Part shown: one piece after another, positions 5,038 to 9,626 of the stretch | Layout: every line of letters starts with the position of its first letter | How positions within the stretch are numbered: the first letter of the stretch is position 1 | Assembly (NCBI GenBank): GCA_020435185.1 | Contig: JAGRAA010000027.1 | Coordinates: 1-9,626 of the forward strand | DNA from: Bdellovibrionales bacterium | GTDB taxonomy: Bacteria > Bdellovibrionota > Bdellovibrionia > Bdellovibrionales > UBA1609 | Length of the DNA stretch: 9,626 bases | Reading direction: 5' to 3' | Translations under genes and position numbers: made by a program | The notes under the pieces: model-generated | The model's database searches: none | What the model saw: the letters and a program-made list of their open reading frames with translations, nothing else | Told to the model about the DNA's origin: nothing

Positions 5038-7505
5038 AGAGTATTAGTTTAACAATTCCTCGAAACCGGATGACGGTGATTACCGGTTTGAGTGGAAGTG
5101 GTAAATCTTCATTGGCTTTTGATACTATCTATTCGGAAGGACAAAGACGTTATATCGAATCTTTGTCTGCTTATGCTAGACAATACATGGAGCAACTTAA
5201 AAAGCCTGATGTTGAAAGCATAAAAGGTTTATCTCCCAGTATTGCTATTGATCAAAAAACAATCACAAATAACCCACGTTCTACAGTGGGAACACTCACT
5301 GAAATTTATGATTATGTTCGATTACTCTATGCGAGAGTAGGCAAACCACTGTGCCCAACTCATGGTGTTCCGGTTTCTAGTCAAAGCCCTCAGCAAATTG
5401 TTGACGAAGTGCTGAAGCTTCCGGCTAAAACTAAATATTTTGTCCTTGCCCCAGTGGCCCAGTTAAAAAAAGGGGAGTTTGGTAAGGAATTTAAGAAGTG
5501 GGCTTCCAAGGGCTTCGTCAAAGCTAAGGTAGATGGTGCTTGGGTTGATTTAGTAGATATGGACAGGCTAGAAAAAAACAAAAGACATGATATTGACATC
5601 TTAGTGGACCGCTTATTAGTCGAAGAAAAATTTAATTCTCGTCTTAAAGAGTCTATCCATCAATCTTTGGTTTTAGCGGATGGGAAAGTAAAAATAGAAG
5701 TTGTGGGTAAGGAAGCTCAGTTATATTCCATTCATAATGCTTGTCCAGAGTGTGGTTTTAGCTTTCCTGAATTAGAGCCACGTCTTTTTAGTTTCAATAA
5801 TCCAAGAGGGGCATGCGAAACCTGTAATGGTATGGGTTATATTGAAGAAGAGGTTGAGTTTGAGGATGATGATGATCTTTATTATGATGAAGTAGTCTGT
5901 CCAGACTGTGAGGGAAAACGTCTTAAACCCATGTCTCTGAGTGTACTGTTAAATGAAAAAAATATTTTTGAAGTTGGTGAGTTGACCGTAGATGAACTTT
6001 TAGAGTTTTTAAAACAGTTGGATTTAAATTCTCGTGATACACAGGTAGCCGAAAAAATTGTTATGATGATTGAGTCCAGGCTGCAATATCTACTGAAAGT
6101 GGGTACTCATTATTTAAGTTTAAATCGACCCACTAAAACTTTATCCGGTGGGGAGACGCAAAGGATTCGATTGGCTACCCAAATGGGATCGTCTTTAATT
6201 GGAGTTCTTTATGTGTTGGATGAACCGAGTATTGGATTGCACCCAAGAGATCATCATCGGTTGCTGGATATTATTCACAAGATTAGAGATCGAGGAAATA
6301 CAATACTTCTTGTAGAGCATGACGAAGATACTATTCGATCCGCTGATCATGTTATTGATATGGGGCCGGGAGCTGGCCGATTGGGAGGAGAAATTCTTGC
6401 TGAAGGGACACCCTACGAGATTGAGCAAAATCCAAAAAGTATTACTGGGCGTTTTTTATCTCATAAAGACAAAATTGAAGTGCCAAAAAATAGACGATCT
6501 GGAAATGGATTATTTATAGAAGTCATTGGTGCCTCTGGAAATAATTTGAAGAATGTTCATTTAAAGATTCCCCTAGGCAGTTTTGTTGGAGTGACGGGTG
6601 TTTCTGGAAGCGGGAAGAGTACCCTTATTAGAGAAACGTTGTACAAACACATAGCCCATGAGCTTTATCAGAGCCAGGCCACTCCAGCTCCTTTTAAGGA
6701 GATGAAAGGCTTAGAGCATATCGATAAGGTGATCGAGATTAGTCAAAAACCCATTGGGAGAACTCCGAGAAGTATCCCTGCAACCTATGTGGGATTGTTT
6801 CCGTTGATTCGGGGTTTGTTTTCTGCTCTTCCCGAAGCAAAGGTAAGAGGATACAAGCCCGGTCATTTTAGTTTTAATGTTAAAGGCGGGCGTTGTGAGC
6901 ATTGTCAAGGAGCTGGGCGAATTAAAGTAGAAATGCACTTTTTAAGTGACGTTTATGTGCTTTGTGATTTTTGTCAGGGGTTACGCTACAATTCAGAAAT
7001 TTTAAATATTCGTTACAAAGACAAGAATATTTCAGACGTTCTAAATATGACGGTGGATGAGGCGTTGAATTTCTTTACTCATCATCAGTTAATTTATAGA
7101 AAATTAGAAACTCTCCAAAGAGTAGGGTTAGGTTATATTTCTTTGGGGCAAAGTTCGACAACTCTCAGTGGGGGAGAGGCTCAGCGTGTAAAACTCAGTA
7201 AAGAGTTGTCAAAGAGAGGAACTGGACGCACGTTTTATATATTAGATGAACCAACAACGGGTTTGCATTTTGCGGATATCAAAAGACTGGTTTCTCTACT
7301 TCACGAGTTAGTTGATCAAGGAAATACGGTTCTGGTTATCGAGCACAATTTAGATGTGGTAAAGAATTGTGATCATGTGATTGATTTGGGACCTGATGGC
7401 GGACGCTTTGGTGGAGAAATAATTTTTTCTGGTTCACCAGAGAGTCTAATAAATAGTCAAAAAAGTGAAACTGGTAAATTTTTGAAACCACTTCTTGAAA
7501 AATAA
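4956..7505 (+). CDS. uvrA: UvrA excinuclease ATPase, with the insertion domain reduced
   Basis: UvrA recognises damaged DNA and loads UvrB in nucleotide excision repair. Two ABC modules are complete: Walker A at residues 44-52 and 548-556, LSGGE at 396-400 and 737-741, and Walker B at 419-423 and 761-765. The first zinc cluster is C263/C266/C287/C290, and the second is C647/C650/C670/C673. The UvrB-binding region is present at about 130-250 (LAPVAQLKKGEF onward, with RHDIDILVDRL). The protein has 849 residues, against about 940 in E. coli. The missing part is the insertion domain between C290 and the CPDCEGKRL motif (C315), where only 24 acidic residues remain. The TTG at 4956 is the only in-frame bacterial start codon upstream of the conserved N-terminus; GGAG lies ten bases before it. 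The gene overlaps fur by 82 bases. Confidence 0.94.
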   Translation: MSGERKSIHTSELIDGIVVNHASEHNLKSISLTIPRNRMTVITGLSGSGKSSLAFDTIYSEGQRRYIESLSAYARQYMEQLKKPDVESIKGLSPSIAIDQKTITNNPRSTVGTLTEIYDYVRLLYARVGKPLCPTHGVPVSSQSPQQIVDEVLKLPAKTKYFVLAPVAQLKKGEFGKEFKKWASKGFVKAKVDGAWVDLVDMDRLEKNKRHDIDILVDRLLVEEKFNSRLKESIHQSLVLADGKVKIEVVGKEAQLYSIHNACPECGFSFPELEPRLFSFNNPRGACETCNGMGYIEEEVEFEDDDDLYYDEVVCPDCEGKRLKPMSLSVLLNEKNIFEVGELTVDELLEFLKQLDLNSRDTQVAEKIVMMIESRLQYLLKVGTHYLSLNRPTKTLSGGETQRIRLATQMGSSLIGVLYVLDEPSIGLHPRDHHRLLDIIHKIRDRGNTILLVEHDEDTIRSADHVIDMGPGAGRLGGEILAEGTPYEIEQNPKSITGRFLSHKDKIEVPKNRRSGNGLFIEVIGASGNNLKNVHLKIPLGSFVGVTGVSGSGKSTLIRETLYKHIAHELYQSQATPAPFKEMKGLEHIDKVIEISQKPIGRTPRSIPATYVGLFPLIRGLFSALPEAKVRGYKPGHFSFNVKGGRCEHCQGAGRIKVEMHFLSDVYVLCDFCQGLRYNSEILNIRYKDKNISDVLNMTVDEALNFFTHHQLIYRKLETLQRVGLGYISLGQSSTTLSGGEAQRVKLSKELSKRGTGRTFYILDEPTTGLHFADIKRLVSLLHELVDQGNTVLVIEHNLDVVKNCDHVIDLGPDGGRFGGEIIFSGSPESLINSQKSETGKFLKPLLEK

Positions 7506-7533
7506 AAGACCGAATCTCTTCTTTTTATTTTTT
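7501..7533 (+). terminator. weak candidate terminator after uvrA
   Basis: AATAAAAGA (7501-7509) can pair with TCTTTTTATT (7520-7529), giving nine base pairs with one bulged T. A run of T follows up to 7534. The stem is almost all A:T, overlaps the uvrA stop and leaves a ten-base loop, so it would be a poor terminator. It is reported because nothing better lies between uvrA and the next promoter. Confidence 0.3.
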
Positions 7534-7535
7534 TA

Positions 7536-7544
7536 TGTTATAAT
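7536..7544 (+). promoter_or_regulatory. extended -10 promoter for the lipoprotein gene
   Basis: TGTTATAAT is an exact TATAAT with an upstream TG in the extended -10 position. The -35 region 17 bases upstream is poor, as is common for extended -10 promoters. Transcription should start near 7551, leaving a leader of about 46 bases before the ATG at 7597. The following gene would thus be transcribed independently of uvrA. Confidence 0.55.
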
Positions 7545-7596
7545 TGATATTAGGGCTCATTCATAATTTGTTTAAATTTTGATAAAAGGGGTTTTT

Positions 7597-8400
7597 ATGA
7601 ATGTCTTATTTCGAGACAATCTTAAATCTAAATCTAAATCTAACAAGACAAGAGATCTAAAATCTATTTCATCTACTCTTTTGATAATGGCATTCTTCCT
7701 TACTCATTGTACAAAGGAGGGCTCTAATACTTTTCAAATGTCTTTGGTCGAAGGTGGAAATAATCAATCAGGATATGCCGGGAAATTGAAACCAGGTGAT
7801 TATTACGCTCGAAAAGAGGGGAGTCGTTGTACTCCTGTGAATTCCTCAAAAAACACAGATATAGTGGGTATACTTGAGATCACACATGAAGGTGTTAAAA
7901 ATTATTATAGTGGATGTGATAAGGCCAATGCCAATTTGTTGCTGAATGATCAAATAAAGTACTCCGAATCTAATTTAAATGTGTTAAGTGTTCCAAATTT
8001 ACAATTGAATTTTGAGTATTCTGTTGGCTTGCCTGAAGACTCCGATCCTAAAGTGTATGGTTTGTGTTTATTTTTCCCAAAAGAGCGAGTGAATGGTTTC
8101 GATGAATTATTAGATTTACAAGTTTTATTTTATCGGACGAGCGCTTCTACATTTCAAGCCAATGTATCTTTTTCTGAAATCTTAAACGGTCAATTTAATG
8201 CAGGGTCATTGGGGCAATTTACGACTAACGAGGATAGTACCACTTATCCAGGATATGAAGTGTATAACAATTTAGCGAAAGAGTTTGTTCTTAAAGTTTC
8301 TGTTCCAACAATCTCTAAGCCTGATCGTATCGGAGAATTAACCTATAAATCTGGGTCTGAAGAAATTCATCTTTTTGCAGATCTTTGTTTGTTTAATTAA
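7597..8400 (+). CDS. predicted secreted lipoprotein, function unknown
   Basis: This is a 267-residue protein with a long basic N-terminus, then a hydrophobic stretch STLLIMAFFLTHC (26-38). C38 is the likely lipid-modified cysteine. The -3 leucine fits a lipobox, but histidine at -1 is not the usual small residue, so lipidation is probable rather than certain. The mature part has four further cysteines (78, 107, 157, 264), enough for two disulfides, and reads as a polar, beta-rich domain of no recognised family. The start is the ATG at 7597, with AAAAGGGG just upstream; a TTG at 7579 would lie within that ribosome site. Near the N-terminus, three copies of the hexamer AAATCT (7624-7641) encode KSKSKS. 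The gene has its own extended -10 promoter and converges on a small secreted protein, with a long hairpin between them. Confidence 0.75.
   Translation: MNVLFRDNLKSKSKSNKTRDLKSISSTLLIMAFFLTHCTKEGSNTFQMSLVEGGNNQSGYAGKLKPGDYYARKEGSRCTPVNSSKNTDIVGILEITHEGVKNYYSGCDKANANLLLNDQIKYSESNLNVLSVPNLQLNFEYSVGLPEDSDPKVYGLCLFFPKERVNGFDELLDLQVLFYRTSASTFQANVSFSEILNGQFNAGSLGQFTTNEDSTTYPGYEVYNNLAKEFVLKVSVPTISKPDRIGELTYKSGSEEIHLFADLCLFN
7624..7641 (+). repeat. hexanucleotide tandem repeat (AAATCT)x3
   Basis: Three perfect copies of AAATCT lie in frame in the start of the lipoprotein gene and encode lysine-serine pairs. Changes in copy number would lengthen or shorten the basic N-terminal region without shifting the frame. 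With only three copies, slippage may be slight. Confidence 0.6.
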
Positions 8401-8481
8401 AAAAGGTACGACACACTTTGGTGTCCATAGTGCATTAATAGATAACGCTCAATGGACACCAAAGTGTGTCCGTACCTTTTT
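8400..8481. repeat. 29-bp nested inverted repeat, REPIN/MITE-like; possible bidirectional terminator
   Basis: The arms 8400-8428 and 8452-8481 are complementary over 29 base pairs with one bulged C (8470), around a 23-base centre. Each arm is itself a small palindrome. The right arm contains GGACAC-CAAAGT-GTGTCC (8454-8471), and the left arm contains GACAC-ACTTTG-GTGTC (8410-8425). The DNA can thus form one long hairpin or two short ones, which is the architecture of REPIN units (two inverted REP sequences). It begins in the stop codon of the lipoprotein gene and lies between convergent genes. An A-run on the left and a T-run on the right mean it could terminate transcription in both directions. 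It is far longer than an ordinary intrinsic terminator stem. Confidence 0.85.
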
Positions 8482-8502
8482 ATTTTTAATTATATTGAAA
8501 AA

Positions 8503-8781
8503 TTATATACAAGAGTTTCCAATTCCGAAAGCCACTTCACATCGGCTTACACACTCTTCTAAAGAACAACTGTTCTTGTCTCCTGCGACAGCTAGATCGC
8601 CAGTACAGGCAGATTCACAGTCAGAAATAGAAGTTGGATTTAGATCCACTAAAAGATCAAAGTTTCCTTGAAAACAAGAGTGCAAGCGACCAGTACATTT
8701 CTTTTCTTCATTGCCAGCAGCATGAGAAGTTGCTGAGATAAAGGACAAAGCTAACAAAGAGGCTAATACTATTTTTTTCAT
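8503..8781 (-). CDS. small secreted protein with eight cysteines, function unknown
   Basis: This 92-residue product begins with a classic signal peptide: MKK, a hydrophobic core, then cleavage after the alanine of SHA (residue 21). That leaves about 71 residues exported to the periplasm or beyond. The mature part has eight cysteines at 29, 36, 55, 59, 72, 77, 81 and 91. Two CX3C pairs (55/59 and 77/81) suggest helices stapled by disulfides, as in small helical hairpin or toxin-like folds. An even count of eight suits four disulfides. The ATG has an excellent AAGGAG six bases upstream (8788-8793), which argues for a real, well-translated gene. No family is recognised. It converges on the lipoprotein gene, with the long inverted repeat between them. 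The function is unknown and the disulfide pairing is inference. Confidence 0.8.
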   Translation of the reverse strand: MKKIVLASLLALSFISATSHAAGNEEKKCTGRLHSCFQGNFDLLVDLNPTSISDCESACTGDLAVAGDKNSCSLEECVSRCEVAFGIGNSCI

Positions 8782-8787
8782 TTAATA

Positions 8788-8793
8788 CTCCTT
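8788..8793 (-). promoter_or_regulatory. ribosome-binding site of the eight-cysteine protein
   Basis: On the minus strand this reads AAGGAG, six bases before the ATG at 8781-8779. It is the main evidence besides the signal peptide that this small ORF is a genuine gene. Confidence 0.75.
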
Positions 8794-8892
8794 CGTATTG
8801 TATATATTTGTTTAATCAGGTTGAGGCTAAAGCCTGTCATCACGTACACACTACAAAGCCTGATGTTGATGTTTTTGTTAAAAATCTATTAA

Positions 8893-8931
8893 GCAACCAT
8901 CGTGCCGAGTAACGACGAAAGTCTGGTTTGC
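8893..8931 (+). other. candidate structured RNA stem-loop
   Basis: GCAACCA (8893-8899) can pair with TGGTTTGC (8924-8931), giving seven base pairs with one bulged T. Inside, TCGT (8900-8903) can pair with ACGA (8912-8915). It matches no RNA family I know, and no promoter or T-run marks it as a small RNA gene. Structure of this size can occur by chance. Confidence 0.2.
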
Positions 8932-8935
8932 CTTT

Positions 8936-9079
8936 ATGCATCAAGAGTTTGATAATACGGGGTCTTTAAATGAGACAACGATTTTATGGAGATTGAGTGA
9001 CAATTTGTTGGGCAGGCGTATAGTGCGTAAACTAAAAATTCGACATTTCAAGGCGAGTCATAATATCTCTATGAAATGA
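8936..9079 (+). CDS. possible 47-residue small ORF
   Basis: ATG to TGA encodes a 47-residue basic peptide beginning MHQEFDNTGSLNETT, with an RRIVRKLKIRHFK stretch in its second half. The frame is open upstream back to 8882 but has no other start. No Shine-Dalgarno precedes the ATG, and no family is recognised. It may be a chance frame or a remnant of a decayed gene. It is listed because it fills much of an otherwise empty interval. Confidence 0.15.
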   Translation: MHQEFDNTGSLNETTILWRLSDNLLGRRIVRKLKIRHFKASHNISMK

Positions 9080-9126
9080 ACATTGAGTATTAATGAAACG
9101 AAAAGAGTATGAAAATGATACGATTG

Positions 9127-9626
9127 TTAATTGATACCGATGGCTCGAAGTCCCCATACTGATCCCACAGCGAGTAAATAGGCTATGCCGTTAAATGCAA
9201 TTAACTGAGTCAGAGCAAATTTCCAGCTCCCACTTTCTTTTTTTATAATCCCCACAGTAGCCATACACTGAAGAGCGATGACATAGAAAATTAAAAGACC
9301 GATGGTAGAGGCTGTTGTAAACACGTCATCTCCGTCTGAGTTTTTTGCCTCCCTCATGTTATTGAGTAAGGATTCTTGAAGACTATCTTCATTGTCATCG
9401 GCTACATTGTAAATCATGGCCATTGAGGAGACAAAAACCTCCCTGGCGGCAAATGAGGTTAGAATTCCAACTCCAGCTTTCCAGTCTAACCCCATGGGTT
9501 TAACCACGGGTTCAATGAAATGGCCTATTTGAGTAGCATAGCTGGATTGCAACCTTAGAGTTTCATTCTCTTCTGTGTAGTTTGGAAAGGTATTTAAGCT
9601 CCAAATAATGATGGCTAATATAAAGA
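9127..9626 (-). CDS. feoB: ferrous iron transport protein B, C-terminal part (runs off the window)
   Basis: This is the C-terminal 166 or so residues of FeoB, the inner-membrane ferrous iron transporter with an N-terminal G-protein domain. The G domain, the first membrane segments and the start lie beyond the right edge. The frame stays open to the last base. Upstream of position 9552 it reads FILAIIIWSLNTFPNYTEE, a membrane helix and loop typical of FeoB, so the TTG at 9552 is internal. Family hallmarks are IGHFIEPVVKPMGLDWK, SFAAREVFVSSMAMIY, and the final helices LLIFYVIALQCMATVGIIKKESGSWK (shown here in part: IALQCMATVGIIKKE). The cysteine in ALQC is conserved in the family. Iron supply fits the nearby Fur regulator, but any Fur box for feoB would lie outside the window. 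Confidence 0.93.
   Translation of the reverse strand, partial: FILAIIIWSLNTFPNYTEENETLRLQSSYATQIGHFIEPVVKPMGLDWKAGVGILTSFAAREVFVSSMAMIYNVADDNEDSLQESLLNNMREAKNSDGDDVFTTASTIGLLIFYVIALQCMATVGIIKKESGSWKFALTQLIAFNGIAYLLAVGSVWGLRAIGIN

Larger units (their letters stand above)
8782..9126. other. intergenic region with candidate stem-loops
   Basis: No gene of convincing length lies in these 345 bases, which separate the starts of the minus-strand small protein from the end of feoB. The left part should hold the promoter of the small protein. Only weak minus-strand boxes are seen there (ATGACA, 17 bases, GATTAA, and an AT-rich TATATACA). A short palindrome AGGCT-AA-AGCCT lies at 8824-8835, and its AAAGCCTG is repeated near 8854-8861. 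A compact stem-loop lies at 8893-8931, and a 47-codon open frame at 8936-9079. No clear terminator for feoB is visible. Confidence 0.5.

Noticed and set aside
5390..5599. Minus-strand and alternate-frame ORFs inside uvrA (also near 6195-6428, 6319-6519, 6711-6938)
   Set aside because: All lie inside a clearly conserved uvrA frame and show no motifs of their own.
8375..8671. 98-residue plus-strand frame across the inverted repeat
   Set aside because: It runs through the hairpin and antisense to the eight-cysteine gene. It has no ribosome site or motif and is a shadow frame.
9127..9552. Complete 141-residue membrane protein starting at the TTG at 9552
   Set aside because: The frame is open upstream to the window edge and reads as FeoB sequence, so this is the C-terminal part of a longer gene.
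1..9626. CRISPR array, prophage, IS transposase or defence system
   Set aside because: No regularly spaced repeats, transposase, integrase, toxin-antitoxin or nuclease-type genes were seen in any frame.

Overview
This 9.6 kb window is a piece of a Gram-negative bacterial chromosome that is low in GC (about 40% by eye) and densely packed with genes. Most of it is housekeeping DNA. The mix of an FeoB ferrous iron transporter, a Fur-family regulator, a type IB GTP cyclohydrolase (FolE2), UvrA, a loose lipobox lipoprotein and a periplasmic cysteine-rich protein suggests a proteobacterium-like or Bdellovibrionota-like organism. That placement is inference from gene content and base composition. 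No rRNA or other taxon-defining marker is present.

Left block (1-2400): an AT-rich leader of about 320 bases precedes trpS (tryptophanyl-tRNA synthetase). trpS overlaps by four bases a small four-helix membrane protein of unknown function. A TVP38/TMEM64-type membrane protein runs towards these two on the minus strand, and its 3' end overlaps the small membrane protein by 27 bases.

Middle block (2400-7505): folE2 and a short-chain dehydrogenase form a probable two-gene operon. A Fur-family regulator follows, preceded by a near-consensus Fur box that implies autoregulation. The fur 3' end overlaps the 5' end of uvrA by up to 82 bases in another frame. UvrA keeps both ATPase modules, its zinc clusters and the UvrB-binding region. 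Its large insertion domain, however, is reduced to about 24 residues that are rich in acid.

Right block (7505-9626): an extended -10 promoter drives a predicted lipoprotein of unknown function. This gene converges on a small secreted protein with eight cysteines. Between the two lies a 29-bp, nearly perfect inverted repeat whose arms are themselves palindromic, so it looks like a REPIN or MITE-like unit that could also act as a bidirectional terminator. A gap of about 345 bases follows, and then the C-terminal part of feoB on the minus strand, which runs off the right edge. Fur and FeoB are a plausible regulator and target pair, but the feoB promoter is outside the window.

I found no CRISPR array, phage, toxin-antitoxin or recognisable defence system. 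The strongest leads are the insertion-domain-less UvrA, the nested inverted repeat and the eight-cysteine secreted protein.
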